Origin: Paraburkholderia sp. BL23I1N1
Lineage (GTDB): Bacteria; Pseudomonadota; Gammaproteobacteria; Burkholderiales; Burkholderiaceae
Length of the DNA stretch: 64,000 nucleotides
Direction: 5' to 3'
Assembly (NCBI RefSeq): GCF_003610295.1
Contig: NZ_RAPV01000001.1
Coordinates: 434,001-498,000 of the forward strand
Part shown: piece after piece, positions 28,164-39,208 of the stretch
Layout: each line of letters begins with the position of its first letter
Numbering within the stretch: the first letter of the stretch is position 1
Notes under the pieces: generated by a model
Seen by the model: the letters and a program-made list of their open reading frames with translations, nothing else
Database searches by the model: none
What the model was told of the DNA's origin: nothing
Made by a program: the position numbers and the translations under genes

Positions 28164-28873
28164 CGGCAGGCACGAGTGCAGGCCCGACTGTCGGTCAATT
28201 CGCGCTGATCTGCGATTGCGACGGCGTGCTGATCGACAGCGAAGCCGTGGCGGCGCGCATGCTGGTGCACGAACTCGAGGCGCGCTGGCCCGACGCCGAT
28301 GTCGAACCGGTGGTGCTGCCGCTGCTCGGCTTGCGCATCGAAAAGGTCCTGGAAGGCACGGCGGCGCAACTTGGCAGGCGCCTCAGCGGTGAGGATATCG
28401 AGGCGATCCGCCGAGCGGTGGAGGCAGCGGCGATGCAGGCGCCGACGGTCGTTGGAATCGAGACCGCGCTCGCGCAGGTGCCGCTCACCAAAGCCTGCGC
28501 GAGCAACAGTTTCCGCCCGTATGTGGAGAACGTGCTGGTGCGCACGGGCCTCGTGAAATTCTTCGGCAACCGGCTTTTTTGCGCCGACGCGGTGCCGAAT
28601 CCGAAGCCCGCACCCGATGTCTATCTTGCTGCCGCACTGGGTCTCGGCCTCGCACCGTCCGCCTGCCTCGTGGTGGAAGACAGCGTGACGGGCGTGACGG
28701 CGGCCGCGGCAGCGGGCATGACGGTGCTGGGCTTTATCGGCGGCGGTCATGCGAGTGACGCGCAGATCGACGCCTTGCATGCAGCGGGCGCGCGTACCGT
28801 ATTCGACGACATGCTGCAGTTGCCGGACCTGGTCGCACAATGGACATTGAGCGCGACAGCAGCGGCGCCGTAA
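28160..28873 (+). CDS. HAD-superfamily phosphatase of the polyol operon
   Basis: Beta-phosphoglucomutase-like HAD hydrolase of 237 aa. Motif I is ICDCDGVLIDSE (nucleophile Asp near 16 and acid/base Asp at +2), with PNPKPAPDVYLAAA (motif III Lys) and VVEDSVTGVTAAAAAGM (motif IV acidic residues). It overlaps mtlG by 4 bp. In related mtl/smo operons a HAD protein of this kind is regularly found; it could remove phosphate from a sugar phosphate that accumulates during polyol use, but the substrate is unknown. Confidence 0.85.
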   Translation: MTAGTSAGPTVGQFALICDCDGVLIDSEAVAARMLVHELEARWPDADVEPVVLPLLGLRIEKVLEGTAAQLGRRLSGEDIEAIRRAVEAAAMQAPTVVGIETALAQVPLTKACASNSFRPYVENVLVRTGLVKFFGNRLFCADAVPNPKPAPDVYLAAALGLGLAPSACLVVEDSVTGVTAAAAAGMTVLGFIGGGHASDAQIDALHAAGARTVFDDMLQLPDLVAQWTLSATAAAP

Positions 28874-28955
28874 GCGCGGCCGCGTTGGCATCGTACTTGG
28901 TACAGCACCTGGATCAATGAATTAACGCAGTAAGAGCAATACACGGAGAGACATC

Positions 28956-30065
28956 ATGGCAAGCGTAACTCTGCGCAACATCAGAAAAGCCTACGACGAC
29001 AACGAAGTGATGCGCGACATCAACCTCGACATTCTGGACGGCGAGTTCGTCGTGTTCGTGGGCCCGAGCGGTTGCGGTAAATCGACGCTGATGCGGATGA
29101 TCGCCGGCCTCGAAGACATCACCGGCGGCGATCTGACCATCGACGGCACGCGCGTGAACGAGGTGCCGCCCGCCAAGCGCGGCATCGCGATGGTGTTCCA
29201 GTCGTACGCGCTGTATCCGCACATGACGCTGTACGACAACATGGCGTTCGGCCTGAAACTCGCCGGCACCAAGAAGCCGGAGATCGACGCCGCCGTGCGC
29301 AACGCGGCGAAGATTCTGCACATCGACCATCTGCTCGATCGCAAGCCGAAGCAGCTTTCGGGCGGGCAGCGCCAGCGGGTTGCAATCGGCCGCGCGATCA
29401 CGCGCAAGCCGAAAGTGTTCCTGTTCGACGAACCGTTGTCGAATCTCGACGCCGCGCTGCGCGTGAAGATGCGCCTCGAATTCGCGCGTTTGCACGACGA
29501 GCTGAAGACCACGATGATCTACGTGACGCACGATCAGGTCGAAGCCATGACGCTGGCCGACAAGATCGTCGTGCTGTCGGCGGGCAATGTGGAGCAGGTC
29601 GGCAGCCCGACCATGCTGTATCACGCGCCGGCCAATCGCTTCGTCGCGGGCTTCATCGGGTCACCGAAGATGAACTTCATGGAAGGCGTCGTGCAGTCGG
29701 TGACGCACGACGGCGTCACGGCGCGCTACGAAACCGGCGAGACGCAGCGCGTCGCGGTGGAGCCGGGCACGGTGAAGCAGGGCGATAAGGTGACTGTGGG
29801 TATTCGTCCGGAACATCTGCACTTCGGCATGGCCGACGACGGCGTGTCGGCACAAACCATGGCGGTTGAATCGCTCGGTGACGCGGCGTATCTGTACGCG
29901 GAATCGAGCGTGGCGCCGGATGGCCTGATCGCGCGGATTCCGCCGCTCGAGCGCCACAGCAAGGGCGAAACGCAAAGGGTCGGCGCCACCCCTGAGCACT
30001 GCCATCTGTTCGACAGCGAAGGGAAAGCCTTCCAGCGGAAGATCGTGGAAGTACTGGCTGCGTGA
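28956..30065 (+). CDS. mtlK: Polyol ABC transporter ATPase (MtlK/SmoK/UgpC type)
   Basis: ATP-binding subunit of 369 aa of the MalK subfamily. Walker [10 protein letters not shown] (near 37-45), signature [13 protein letters not shown], Walker [13 protein letters not shown], switch His in [14 protein letters not shown]. The C-terminal ~130 aa form OB/TOBE regulatory domains ([10 protein letters not shown]). RBS CACGGAGAG precedes the ATG. It ends the plus-strand polyol operon, with a terminator directly after. Confidence 0.92.
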   Translation: MASVTLRNIRKAYDDNEVMRDINLDILDGEFVVFVGPSGCGKSTLMRMIAGLEDITGGDLTIDGTRVNEVPPAKRGIAMVFQSYALYPHMTLYDNMAFGLKLAGTKKPEIDAAVRNAAKILHIDHLLDRKPKQLSGGQRQRVAIGRAITRKPKVFLFDEPLSNLDAALRVKMRLEFARLHDELKTTMIYVTHDQVEAMTLADKIVVLSAGNVEQVGSPTMLYHAPANRFVAGFIGSPKMNFMEGVVQSVTHDGVTARYETGETQRVAVEPGTVKQGDKVTVGIRPEHLHFGMADDGVSAQTMAVESLGDAAYLYAESSVAPDGLIARIPPLERHSKGETQRVGATPEHCHLFDSEGKAFQRKIVEVLAA

Positions 30066-30076
30066 GTCAATGAACG

Positions 30077-30107
30077 GGAAAGCGGCGGGTGCGCCGCTTT
30101 CCTTTTT
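30077..30107 (+). terminator. Terminator of the plus-strand polyol operon
   Basis: GGAAAGCGGC (30077-30086) pairs with GCCGCTTTCC (30093-30102), followed by five T's. It lies between two convergent genes. Confidence 0.85.
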
Positions 30108-30110
30108 AAT

Positions 30111-31058
30111 TCAGGCTTCGAGCGCCGCGCGTGCGCACAACTCGTCGGTCACCAGCCCCGACAACCAGCCGCCTTTAAGCACCGCGATCAGCGCTTCACG
30201 CTTGCGCTCGCCGCCGGCAAACCCGATGGTGGGGCGCCGCGGCGGCGAGTCGAGTGCGATGCTGGTGACGCGCCGGCCGGTCGGCGATTCGACGTGCGCG
30301 CCGGCCGCGTCGATCGGCAGGCCGAGCATTTCGGCCACCGCGCCGTTCTGCATCAACTCCTTCACTTCCGCGGACGTGATAAAGCCGTCTTCGTGCAGCG
30401 GACATTTCGGCCCGATATTGCCGATGCCAACGAACGCGACATCCGCTTTAGCCGACAGCGATTCGACGATCCGGTATAGCCGGTGATTGCACCACTGCGC
30501 GCGTTCGGCCTCGCTATCGGCGAGCAATGGCGCGGGCAGCAGAAAATGCTTGCCGCCGGTCTTCTCCGAGATGTGCAGCGCGACGTCGTAGCGGTTCGAG
30601 GAGCCGTCCGAGGCGATCGCCCCGACCATCGATACCAACCGGTGCTGCGGACGCTCCAGCTGCGCGATCTGATCGACCGCGGCCTTGAGCGTACGGCCGC
30701 TGCTTACGGCGACCACCATCGGCTTGTCTTCGCCGAGATAGCGTTCCATGACCTGCGCGCCGGCCACCGCCAGCTTGCGGTCGACTTCCTCCGAGGTGTC
30801 GCTGTCGATCGGTACGACTTCGCACATACTCAGGCCGTAGCGCTTCGAGAGTTGATCGGCGAGCGCGAGGCAATCGGCCAGTTTGTGATCGACGCGCACG
30901 CGAATCAGGTTCTTTTCCACCGCGAAGGCGACCAGCCGTTGCGCGACCGGACGTGACACCTGGAGTTTTTCGGCGATCTCGTTCTGGGTATTGCCTGCGA
31001 CGTAGTAAAGCCACGCGGCGCGGGTAGCAAGATCTAATTTTTCTGTGGACTTGGGCAC
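30111..31058 (-). CDS. SorC/DeoR-type sugar-binding transcriptional regulator of polyol genes
   Basis: Regulator of 315 aa. The N-terminal helix-turn-helix (about 15-55: NTQNEIAEKLQVSRPVAQRL) precedes a SorC-type sugar-binding domain (about 60-312; VVAVSSGRTLKAAVDQ and GIGNIG are typical). A GTG start at 31058 is chosen because VPKSTEKLDLATRAAWLYY is how these proteins begin; an upstream TTG at 31112 would add 18 aa and has no better RBS. It is the third gene of the minus-strand operon behind xylulokinase and mannitol dehydrogenase, and likely controls both convergent polyol operons by sensing a polyol or its phosphate (inference). Confidence 0.85.
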   Translation of the reverse strand: MPKSTEKLDLATRAAWLYYVAGNTQNEIAEKLQVSRPVAQRLVAFAVEKNLIRVRVDHKLADCLALADQLSKRYGLSMCEVVPIDSDTSEEVDRKLAVAGAQVMERYLGEDKPMVVAVSSGRTLKAAVDQIAQLERPQHRLVSMVGAIASDGSSNRYDVALHISEKTGGKHFLLPAPLLADSEAERAQWCNHRLYRIVESLSAKADVAFVGIGNIGPKCPLHEDGFITSAEVKELMQNGAVAEMLGLPIDAAGAHVESPTGRRVTSIALDSPPRRPTIGFAGGERKREALIAVLKGGWLSGLVTDELCARAALEA

Positions 31059-31136
31059 GGTGACGGTTCGCTTGAAGTGCGGCGATGATAGCAGCCGGTC
31101 CCCGCCTCTCAACGGGAACCAGCCGTGCTTTTCCGG

Positions 31137-32618
31137 TTAGGCGAGCGGTTGCCGCGCGGGGTCGAACAGCGGCCGCACGTGGCGGTAGAGCGCGCGATAC
31201 GCTTCGAGCCGGTGGCGCAATTCGGCATGCCGTCGCGGGTTGGGCGTGAACTCCTTTTCGATCGGCGGCTTGGTGAGCACCTTGGCCGGGTCGCCGCCGG
31301 CGGCCAGCCAGCCAAGGCGCGCCGCGCCGAGCGCCGCGCCGGTTTCGCCGCCGCCGTGTTTGCGGGTGGCGGTGTCGAGCGCGTCGGCGAGCAGTTGCGC
31401 CCAGTAGTCGCTGCGCGCGCCGCCGCCGAGCAGGGACAGCGCCTTCGCTTCGGTGCCGGCCGCGCGCAACGCGTCGAGGCCGTCGGTGAGCGCGAGCGTC
31501 ACGCCTTCGAGTACCGCGTAGCCGAGCAACGCGCGATCGGTCGCGTGATTCATGCCGAAGAACACGCCCTGCGCGTAGGGGTCGTTGTGCGGCGTGCGTT
31601 CACCGGACAGATAGGGCAGAAAGAGCGGCGCGCTGGTCAATGCCTCCGCGGGCAGCGCTTCGATTTCGGCGAGCAGTGTCGGTTCGTCGGTTGAGGTGAG
31701 CTTGCAGACCCAGCGCAAACAGCTTGCCGCCGACAGCACCACGCTCATCTGATGCCAGCGATCCGGAATCGCGTGACAGAACGCGTGTACCGCGGAAGCG
31801 GGATTCGGCCGGAAACTGTCGCCGACCACGCACAGCACGCCCGACGTGCCGAGCGAGACGAAGCCGTCGCCCGGTTGCGTCGCGCCGATGCCGATCGCGC
31901 TCGTGGCGTTGTCGCCGCCGCCGGCCGCGACGATCACGCCGTCGCTCAAACCGAACTCGCGCGCCACGGCGGGCAGCAGCGTGCCGGACGGCGCGCTGCC
32001 TTCGCACAAGCTGGGCATCTGCGCGCGCGTCATGTTGCAGGCGGCGAGCAATGAATCGGACCAGTCGCGTTTCGCGACGTCGAGCCACAGCGTGCCGGCG
32101 GCATCTGATGGATCGGACACCTTGCCGCCGGTCAGTTGCAGGCGCAGGTAGTCCTTCGGCAGCAGCACGCAGGCGGTCTGCGCGAAGATGTCCGGTTCGT
32201 GGCGCGCAACCCATAGCAGCTTCGGCGCGGTGAAACCGGGCATCGCGAGATTGCCGGCCACGGTGTGCAACTCCGGCGCGCGCTCGGTCAACTCCGCGCA
32301 CTCCTTGTCGCTACGCATGTCGTTCCACAGGATCGCGGGCCGCAACACGCGATTCTGTGAGTCCAGCAGCACGGCCCCGTGCATCTGCCCCGAGAGGCCG
32401 ATGCCGCGAATCTGCGCGAACTCGTCGGGATGTCTGGCGCGCAACGCGGCCAGCGCCGTGCGCGTGCCAGCCCACCAATCTTCGGGATTCTGTTCAGCCC
32501 AGCGCTGATGCGGGCGCGAAACGGTAAAGGGTGAGCCTGCGGTGCCGATCACGCGTCCATCGGAGGCGAGCAGCAGGACTTTCACTTCGGACGTGCCGAG
32601 GTCGATGCCGAGATACAT
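31137..32618 (-). CDS. mtlY: Xylulokinase (FGGY family) of the polyol operon
   Basis: Sugar kinase of 493 aa, the standard XylB length, making D-xylulose-5-phosphate. Motifs: YLGIDLGTSEVKVLLL at the N-terminus, GLSGQMHGAVLLD (MHG substrate motif), LPYLSGERTPHNDP, and LSLLGGGARSDYWAQLLAD in the C-terminal lobe. It sits between mannitol/arabitol dehydrogenase upstream and the SorC regulator downstream, consistent with D-arabitol being oxidised to D-xylulose and then phosphorylated, as known for mtlDY in pseudomonads. Confidence 0.93.
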   Translation of the reverse strand: MYLGIDLGTSEVKVLLLASDGRVIGTAGSPFTVSRPHQRWAEQNPEDWWAGTRTALAALRARHPDEFAQIRGIGLSGQMHGAVLLDSQNRVLRPAILWNDMRSDKECAELTERAPELHTVAGNLAMPGFTAPKLLWVARHEPDIFAQTACVLLPKDYLRLQLTGGKVSDPSDAAGTLWLDVAKRDWSDSLLAACNMTRAQMPSLCEGSAPSGTLLPAVAREFGLSDGVIVAAGGGDNATSAIGIGATQPGDGFVSLGTSGVLCVVGDSFRPNPASAVHAFCHAIPDRWHQMSVVLSAASCLRWVCKLTSTDEPTLLAEIEALPAEALTSAPLFLPYLSGERTPHNDPYAQGVFFGMNHATDRALLGYAVLEGVTLALTDGLDALRAAGTEAKALSLLGGGARSDYWAQLLADALDTATRKHGGGETGAALGAARLGWLAAGGDPAKVLTKPPIEKEFTPNPRRHAELRHRLEAYRALYRHVRPLFDPARQPLA

Positions 32619-32740
32619 GGGCGCGAAACCTTCGTCGTTAGAGATGCGCTACTTTAGCCGCATAGGGCGCGCGGTGCCATGCGGTTTAAGCCTGGCACCG
32701 GCATGGTTCGGGTGGTTGGCGTGGTTCGATACAGCGCGGG

Positions 32741-34153
32741 TCAAGCCGCGCCGCGTTTGGCGAGCCACACGTCGACACGCGCCAATGCGCCTGCCAACGC
32801 CGATTCCAACTCGGGCGTTTGCGCCATGCTGCCCCACAGCGGGCGGTCGGCAGCGAACGCCTGCAACGGATCGGGCGCGCTAAAGAAAGCACGGGCGACA
32901 CGCTCGTCCATCACGCCGTCCTGATACGCATACGGCAGCGTGCCGGCGTTCCAGCGTTCGAGGAAGCGGAAGAACAGCGCCGGCAAGATTGCCGTCGCCG
33001 CCGGCGTGACGCCCCGTTCGAAGCATTCCGAGAGTGTCGGCGCGATAAAGCCGGGCAGCTTTGAAAAGCCGTCGGCCGCGACCCGCTGGTTGGTGTCCTG
33101 GATGTAGGGATTGCCGAAGCGTTCGAGCACCACGTCGCGATAGCGTTCGAGATCGAGCGGGCTAGGCGTGAGACACGGAATCACGTCTTCGGTCACGTAG
33201 TCGAAGGCAAATTTATTGATATCCGGGTCGAGCGTGCCTTCGTGGATGTAGTTCAGTCCGACCAGCGTGGCGGCCCACGCAATGCAGCTATGCGTCGCAT
33301 TGAGGATGCGGATTTTCGCTTCCTCGTACGGCAGCACCGAGTCGACCAGTTCTGCGCCGACCTTTTCCCACGCGGGACGTCCGGCGATGAAACGATCTTC
33401 GATCACCCATTGAATGAAGGATTCGCCCATCACCGGGCAGGTATCGTCGACGCCGGTGGCGGCCTTGACGCGTTCGCGCACGTCCGGCGTCGGACGCGGC
33501 GTGATGCGATCGACCATCGAGCTTGGACACGCGGTGTTGTCGTTGAACCATTGAGCCAGTTCTTCCGCGCCGCGCCGTTCGAGGAATTCGCTCATCCCCG
33601 CGTGAAAACGCTCGCCGTTGCTGCGCAGGTTATCGCAGGTTTGCAGCGTGACCGGACCGGCGCCACGCTTCATGCGCGCGTCGAGAATCGCCGCGAGCGC
33701 ACCATAAATCGTCGTGTGACCACCGTTCAGATCGGCCGCGAGATCCGCATTGGCCGTGTCGAGCGCGTCGTGTTCGTCGAGGTAATAGCCGCCTTCGGTG
33801 ACGGTGAACGCAATGATCTTGCAGGCCGGATTGGCGCCCGCTTCGATCAGCGCGTCGAGACTCTCGGTCCATGGCACCACCCGCTCAATCGAACGAATCG
33901 TCTCGTACGCGCGCTCGCCCTGCGGCGTCACGGTCTCGAGCGTATAGACGCCGTTTTGCGCGGCGAGCGCGTCGAGCACCGCGTTCATGTCGCTGCGGAT
34001 ATTGCCCACAGTCAGCGACCAGTGCTGCTCGCCCGCCACCTTCGCCTCGTTCAACCGATGCAGATACCACGCCTGATGCGCGCGGTGAAACGATCCCGCG
34101 CCGATGTGCAGGATCACGTGTGCGGCCGCGCCGCTGCCTTGCCCGCTGTTCAT
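32741..34153 (-). CDS. mtlD: Mannitol 2-dehydrogenase (polyol-specific long-chain family)
   Basis: NAD-dependent, metal-independent enzyme of 470 aa that oxidises D-mannitol to D-fructose and, in characterised relatives, D-arabitol to D-xylulose. The N-terminal cofactor segment is [19 protein letters not shown]. The catalytic region [20 protein letters not shown] carries the K...N...H set of this family. First gene of the minus-strand operon with xylulokinase (123 bp later) and regulator. The ATG at 34153 gives a usual N-terminus. Confidence 0.92.
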   Translation of the reverse strand: MNSGQGSGAAAHVILHIGAGSFHRAHQAWYLHRLNEAKVAGEQHWSLTVGNIRSDMNAVLDALAAQNGVYTLETVTPQGERAYETIRSIERVVPWTESLDALIEAGANPACKIIAFTVTEGGYYLDEHDALDTANADLAADLNGGHTTIYGALAAILDARMKRGAGPVTLQTCDNLRSNGERFHAGMSEFLERRGAEELAQWFNDNTACPSSMVDRITPRPTPDVRERVKAATGVDDTCPVMGESFIQWVIEDRFIAGRPAWEKVGAELVDSVLPYEEAKIRILNATHSCIAWAATLVGLNYIHEGTLDPDINKFAFDYVTEDVIPCLTPSPLDLERYRDVVLERFGNPYIQDTNQRVAADGFSKLPGFIAPTLSECFERGVTPAATAILPALFFRFLERWNAGTLPYAYQDGVMDERVARAFFSAPDPLQAFAADRPLWGSMAQTPELESALAGALARVDVWLAKRGAA

Positions 34154-34539
34154 GTGCGTCTCCTGAATGTCTTCGACCGCACGGCTCGGGGCGTGCGTTT
34201 TTCTCGGTGGCGGAGCATTTGCTCTGCATGTGAGCGAATGATCGTACCCGGCGAATCGAATGTCAAGGCGAGGTCAGCGGCTTTTCGTGGCGCAGCGCGG
34301 CGTGGCGGGGCTTTCGGCGCGACGCGCGAGGCGCCCGCGCGTTGCGGGACGTGTCTCGCGGTGCGTATTGCATTGCATCAAATTTGACTTTCATCGCGCC
34401 AGGACTAACCCGAATGCAAAAAAGTATCGGTCCGCGGTTTCATTTTTAGTGGTGGAGAAGGCGTTTGGGCGCTACTTTTCGGTCTACAAGACGACGCTCA
34501 GCGGCACCCGCAACGCGCCGCTTCATGGAGGAAGACACG
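34154..34539 (+). promoter_or_regulatory. Divergent region between mannitol dehydrogenase and AraC regulator
   Basis: 386 bp with no supported gene. AT-richer blocks near 34225-34260 and 34375-34450 are candidate promoter areas for the two outward-facing transcripts. No operator could be recognised with confidence. Confidence 0.5.
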
Positions 34540-35523
34540 ATGCAACCCGATCTGGAACTCGTCGTCGTACGGCGCGACGAATCGTTCAAAGTGTGGTCGC
34601 ACGGCTATCCGTACCGTACGGTGCGCTGGCACTTTCACCCGGAATTCGAAATTCATCTGATCGTGGCGACAACCGGCAAGATGTTCGTCGGCGACCATAT
34701 CAGCAGCTTTGCGCCTGGCAACCTGGTGTTGATGGGACCGAACCTGCCGCACAACTGGGTCAGCGACGTGCCGGAAGGCGAGACGATTGCGCAGCGCAAT
34801 CTGGTGGTTCAATTCGGGCAGGCGTTCGTGTCGAATTGCATGGGCAGTTTCCCGGAGTGGCGCCAGGTCGAGGCGCTGCTTGCCGACTCGCGCCGCGGCG
34901 TTTCGTTTGGTGGAGAAACGAGCGCCGCGATCCAGCCGTTGTTCCTCGAATTGCTGGCCGCGCGCGGACTGCGCCGTCTGGTGCTGTTCATGTCGATGCT
35001 TGAAATCCTGATGAACGCCGAGGACCGCGAGATGCTCGCGAGTCCTGCCTATCAGGCGGACCCGACCGGGTTCGCGTCGACGCGCATCAATCACGCGCTC
35101 TCGTATATCGGCAAGAACCTGTCTAACGATCTGCGCGAGTCGGACCTGGCGCAACTCGCCGGACAAAGCGTGAGTGCATTTTCGCGTTACTTCCGCCGTC
35201 ATACGGGGCTGCCGTTCGTGCAGTACGTGAACCGCATGCGTATCAATCTCGCATGTCAACTGCTCACGGACGAAGAGCTGAGCGTCACCGATATCTGCTT
35301 CAGGGCGGGCTTTAACAACCTGTCGAATTTCAACCGGCAGTTCCTCGCGGTGAAGGGGATGGCGCCTTCGAAATTCCGCCGCTATCAGCAACTGAACGAT
35401 GCAAGCCGCGACGCTTCCGAGGAGGCCGCCGCGCGCGGCACGGGCATCGACAATGCACCCGCGATCGTGCTTGCGCCAGGTTTGCCGCGCACCGGCGCGG
35501 CTGCTTATCCACCGACAACGTAG
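34540..35523 (+). CDS. AraC-family transcriptional regulator with cupin sensor domain
   Basis: Regulator of 327 aa. The N-terminal cupin-like ligand domain (about 20-120) shows VRWHFHPEFEIHLIVATTGKM and APGNLVLMGPNLPHNW. The C-terminal AraC domain (about 185-285) has two helix-turn-helix motifs: LAQLAGQSVSAFSRYFRRH and VTDICFRAGFNNLSNFNRQF. The ATG at 34540 has GGAGGA 8 bp upstream. It lies 124 bp before the second polyol operon on the same strand and is the natural candidate activator for it. The ~35-aa Ala/Pro/Thr tail is not conserved-looking. Confidence 0.9.
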   Translation: MQPDLELVVVRRDESFKVWSHGYPYRTVRWHFHPEFEIHLIVATTGKMFVGDHISSFAPGNLVLMGPNLPHNWVSDVPEGETIAQRNLVVQFGQAFVSNCMGSFPEWRQVEALLADSRRGVSFGGETSAAIQPLFLELLAARGLRRLVLFMSMLEILMNAEDREMLASPAYQADPTGFASTRINHALSYIGKNLSNDLRESDLAQLAGQSVSAFSRYFRRHTGLPFVQYVNRMRINLACQLLTDEELSVTDICFRAGFNNLSNFNRQFLAVKGMAPSKFRRYQQLNDASRDASEEAAARGTGIDNAPAIVLAPGLPRTGAAAYPPTT

Positions 35524-35647
35524 TCCTACGCAACGCCTCGAGCCGAAGCGTTTTAATTCACCCGCGTTTCAACTCCTTTCGCGCTGTCCGCAAACAGCGT
35601 GAGGGACGTGCTCATCTCATCGAACAGAGTCAATAGCGGAGACAACC

Positions 35648-36601
35648 ATGACGCAATCCCCTTCGAAGCAGGCATCGCCGAAGATCTTCGCGCGCAGCAC
35701 GGCCGCCCTGGCGGTGCTCGCATTCGGCCTGTCGTTCATCGCAGCACCGGCTGCACAAGCCGTGCCGTTGAAGATCGGCATGACGTTTCAGGAGTTGAAC
35801 AACCCGTACTTCGTGACGATGCAAAAAGCGCTGAACGATGCGGCGGAGTCGATCGGCGCGACGGTCGTCGTCACCGACGCGCATCACGACGTCAGCAAGC
35901 AGGTGAGCGACGTCGAGGACATGCTGCAAAAGAAGATCGACATCCTGCTCGTGAACCCCACCGACTCGACCGGCATTCAATCGGCGGTGACGTCGGCCAA
36001 GAAAGCGGGCGTGGTGGTGGTCGCCGTCGATGCGAATGCCAACGGCCCGGTTGATTCCTTTGTCGGCTCCAAGAATTTCGACGCGGGTCAGATGGCCTGT
36101 GACTATCTGGCGAAGTCCCTTGGCGGCAGCGGCGAAGTGGCGATTCTCGACGGTATTCCAGTGGTGCCGATTCTCGAACGTGTGCGGGGCTGCAAGGCGG
36201 CGCTCGCGAAAGTGCCTGGCATCAAACTCGTGGATACACAGAACGGTAAGCAGGAACGCGCCACGGCGTTGTCCGTTACCGAGAACATGATTCAGGCGCA
36301 TCCGAACCTGAAGGGCGTGTTCAGCGTGAACGACGGCGGCTCGATGGGCGCGCTCTCGGCGATCGAATCATCGGGCAAGGACATCAAGCTGACCAGCGTC
36401 GACGGTGCGCCGGAAGCGATCGCCGCGATCCAGAAGCCGAACTCGAAGTTCATCGAAACGTCCGCGCAATTCCCGGCCGACCAGGTGCGTATCGCGCTCG
36501 GCACTGCGCTCGCGAAGAAGTGGGGCGCCAATGTGCCGAAAGCCATTCCTGTCGACGTGAAGATGATCGACAAGAGCAATGCCAAGGGCTTCAACTGGTA
36601 A
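35648..36601 (+). CDS. Ribose-type ABC transporter substrate-binding protein
   Basis: Periplasmic sugar- or polyol-binding protein of 317 aa (Peripla_BP_4, RbsB-like). Signal peptide to about residue 38 (...AAPAAQAVPLK). Family features: IGMTFQELNNPYFVTMQKAL, ILLVNPTDSTGIQSAV in the hinge and GVFSVNDGGSMGALSAIES. RBS GCGGAGA precedes the ATG. First transport gene of the second polyol operon; dehydrogenases and kinase downstream suggest a pentitol or other polyol rather than ribose as ligand. Confidence 0.9.
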   Translation: MTQSPSKQASPKIFARSTAALAVLAFGLSFIAAPAAQAVPLKIGMTFQELNNPYFVTMQKALNDAAESIGATVVVTDAHHDVSKQVSDVEDMLQKKIDILLVNPTDSTGIQSAVTSAKKAGVVVVAVDANANGPVDSFVGSKNFDAGQMACDYLAKSLGGSGEVAILDGIPVVPILERVRGCKAALAKVPGIKLVDTQNGKQERATALSVTENMIQAHPNLKGVFSVNDGGSMGALSAIESSGKDIKLTSVDGAPEAIAAIQKPNSKFIETSAQFPADQVRIALGTALAKKWGANVPKAIPVDVKMIDKSNAKGFNW

Positions 36602-36659
36602 GTCGAATGCTCGTCGCTGAATTTCTTCGATGCGGCGACGAGCAGTAGAGGAGGACCCG

Positions 36660-38180
36660 ATGGACACGATACTTAAGCTCGACAACGTCACCAAAAGTTT
36701 TCCCGGTGTGAAGGCGCTGCAAGGCATTCATCTGGAAATCGCGCGCGGTGAGATTCATGCATTGCTCGGTGAAAACGGTGCGGGCAAATCGACCTTGATG
36801 AAGATCCTGTGCGGCATTTATCAGCCGGATGAAGGCACGATCACCATCGCGGGTGAGACGCGGCACTTCACTAACTACCACGACGCGGTCGCCGCGGGTG
36901 TCGGTATCGTGTTTCAGGAGTTCAGCCTGATTCCGTACCTGAATGCGGTAGAGAACATGTTTCTCGGCCGTGAATTGAAGAACGGTTTCGGTCTGCTCGA
37001 ACGCGGCAAGATGCGGCGTGCGGCAGCAGCGATTTTTCAGCGATTAGGCGTGGCGATCGACTTGTCGGTGCCGATTCGTGAACTGTCGGTCGCGCAGCAG
37101 CAGTTTGTTGAAATCGGCAAGGCGTTGTCTTTGGAGGCGCGCATTCTGATTCTCGATGAGCCGACCGCGACGCTGACGCCTGCCGAAGCTGAACATCTGT
37201 TCGCGATCATGCGCGATCTGAAGAAGCAGGGCGTCGCGATGATCTTCATCTCGCATCACCTTGAAGAGATCTTCGAGGTGTGCGACCGCATTACGGTGCT
37301 GCGCGACGGTCAATACGTCGGCATGACTGAGGTTGCACAATCGGATGTCAGCCGTCTGGTGGAAATGATGGTGGGCCGCCGCATCGAAAACAGCTTTCCG
37401 CCGAAGCCACCGCTACGCGACGATGCGAAGACCGTGCTCGACGTCGACAATCTGCAGTTGCTCAAAGACAGTCCGATGCTGAGCTTCACACTGCGTGAAG
37501 GCGAGATTCTCGGTTTTGCGGGACTGGTCGGCTCGGGCCGTACGGAAACCGCACTGGCCGTGATCGGTGCGGACCCGGCTTATGTGAAAGCAATCCGCGT
37601 CAACGGCACGACCGCGAAACTCTCCGATCCCGCCGATGCCTTGCGTGCCGGCGTCGGCATTCTGCCGGAGAGCCGCAAGACGGAAGGTTTGATTACCGAT
37701 TTCTCGATCAAGCAGAACATCTCGATCAACAACCTCGGCAAATACCGCTCACTGCGTTTCTTCATCGACCAGCGCAGCGAAGCGCGCGCGACCGCCGACA
37801 TCATGAAGCGCGTCGGCGTCAAAGCGCCGACGATGCACACCGAAGTCGCGACGCTATCGGGCGGCAATCAGCAAAAGGTGGTGATTGCGCGCTGGCTGAA
37901 TCACCACACCAACATTCTTATCTTCGACGAACCGACGCGCGGCATCGACGTCGGCGCCAAAGCCGAAATCTATCTGCTGATGCGCGAACTCACCGCGCGC
38001 GGCTACTCGATCATCATGATCTCGTCCGAACTGCCGGAGATCGTCGGCATGTGCGACCGTGTCGCCGTGTTCCGGCAGGGCCGCATCGAAGCGATGCTCG
38101 AAGGCGACGAGATCGACTCGAACGCCGTGATGACCTATGCAACAGCCGGCACCCGTGGAGCAGCTCATGAACACGCCTAG
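36660..38180 (+). CDS. Ribose-type ABC transporter dual ATPase (RbsA-like)
   Basis: Cytoplasmic ATPase of 506 aa with two ABC domains. Domain 1 (about 5-240): Walker [10 protein letters not shown], signature region [15 protein letters not shown], Walker [11 protein letters not shown]. Domain 2 (about 255-495) has the degenerate Walker [12 protein letters not shown] usual for this subfamily, signature [15 protein letters not shown] and [12 protein letters not shown]. The ATG at 36660 has GAGGAGG 5 bp upstream. It overlaps the permease start by 14 bp. Confidence 0.93.
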   Translation: MDTILKLDNVTKSFPGVKALQGIHLEIARGEIHALLGENGAGKSTLMKILCGIYQPDEGTITIAGETRHFTNYHDAVAAGVGIVFQEFSLIPYLNAVENMFLGRELKNGFGLLERGKMRRAAAAIFQRLGVAIDLSVPIRELSVAQQQFVEIGKALSLEARILILDEPTATLTPAEAEHLFAIMRDLKKQGVAMIFISHHLEEIFEVCDRITVLRDGQYVGMTEVAQSDVSRLVEMMVGRRIENSFPPKPPLRDDAKTVLDVDNLQLLKDSPMLSFTLREGEILGFAGLVGSGRTETALAVIGADPAYVKAIRVNGTTAKLSDPADALRAGVGILPESRKTEGLITDFSIKQNISINNLGKYRSLRFFIDQRSEARATADIMKRVGVKAPTMHTEVATLSGGNQQKVVIARWLNHHTNILIFDEPTRGIDVGAKAEIYLLMRELTARGYSIIMISSELPEIVGMCDRVAVFRQGRIEAMLEGDEIDSNAVMTYATAGTRGAAHEHA

Positions 38181-39174
38181 TCCTTCTTCGTTGCCGAAAA
38201 CGTCGCCTGTCAGCGGCAATACGCCGGGCGCGCCGGTGCGCTTTACATGGGCCGCGTTGAAGCGCTCGACGCTGTTCTATCCGTTCATCGGCTTGCTGGT
38301 GGTTTGCGTCGTGATGGTATTCGCGAGCGACAGCTTTCTCTCCGCCGCGAATATCGAGAACGTGCTGCGCCAGGTGTCGATCAACGCGATCATCGCGGTG
38401 GGCATGACGTGCGTGATTCTGACCGGCGGCATCGACCTGTCGGTTGGCTCGGTGATGGCTTTGGCGGGCACGCTCGCCGCGGGCCTGATGGTCGCCGGAA
38501 TGAATGCGGTGGCCGCGTTGGCGGTCGGCATCGCGGTCGGTCTGGGCTTCGGCGCGGCGAACGGGTTCTTCGTGGCGTTCGCCGGCATGCCGCCGATCAT
38601 TGTCACGCTGGCGACGATGGGTATCGCGCGCGGCCTCGCGCTGATCTACACGGGCGGCTATCCGATCGACGGCCTGCCTGACTGGGTCAGTTTCTTCGGC
38701 GGCGGCAAGATTCTCGGCGTGCAGGCGCCGGTCGTAATCATGGTGGTGATCTATGCAATCGCCTGGGTGTTGCTCGAACGCATGCCGTTCGGTCGCTACG
38801 TGTATGCGATTGGCGGTAACGAACAGGCGACGCGTTTGTCTGGCGTGCGCGTGGCGCGCGTCAAGCTGATCGTCTACACGCTCGCGGGCTTGACCTCCGC
38901 CTTCGCCGCCATCGTGTTGACCGCACGCTTGATGAGTGGCCAGCCGAATGCGGGCGTCGGCTTCGAACTCGATGCCATCGCCGCCGTGGTGATGGGCGGC
39001 ACTTCGATTTCCGGCGGATGTGGTTCGATCATCGGCACTTTGATCGGCGCACTGTTGCTCGGCGTGCTGAACAATGGCCTGAACATGGTCGGTGTGAATC
39101 CGTACGTGCAGAACGTCATCAAGGGCGGAATTATTTTGTTGGCGATCTACATCAGCCGCGACCGCAGAAAGTAA
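38167..39174 (+). CDS. Ribose-type ABC transporter permease (RbsC-like)
   Basis: Inner-membrane permease of 335 aa (BPD_transp_2) with about 8-10 TM helices. The ATG at 38167 is chosen for GGAG 8 bp upstream; an earlier in-frame ATG at 38137 would extend it by 10 aa into the ATPase gene. Signature regions: [21 protein letters not shown] and [20 protein letters not shown]. It completes the SBP-ATPase-permease set. Confidence 0.92.
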   Translation: MNTPSPSSLPKTSPVSGNTPGAPVRFTWAALKRSTLFYPFIGLLVVCVVMVFASDSFLSAANIENVLRQVSINAIIAVGMTCVILTGGIDLSVGSVMALAGTLAAGLMVAGMNAVAALAVGIAVGLGFGAANGFFVAFAGMPPIIVTLATMGIARGLALIYTGGYPIDGLPDWVSFFGGGKILGVQAPVVIMVVIYAIAWVLLERMPFGRYVYAIGGNEQATRLSGVRVARVKLIVYTLAGLTSAFAAIVLTARLMSGQPNAGVGFELDAIAAVVMGGTSISGGCGSIIGTLIGALLLGVLNNGLNMVGVNPYVQNVIKGGIILLAIYISRDRRK

Positions 39175-39208
39175 CTCTTAAACGACCTCTTTTTAGCAGG
39201 ACGATGCA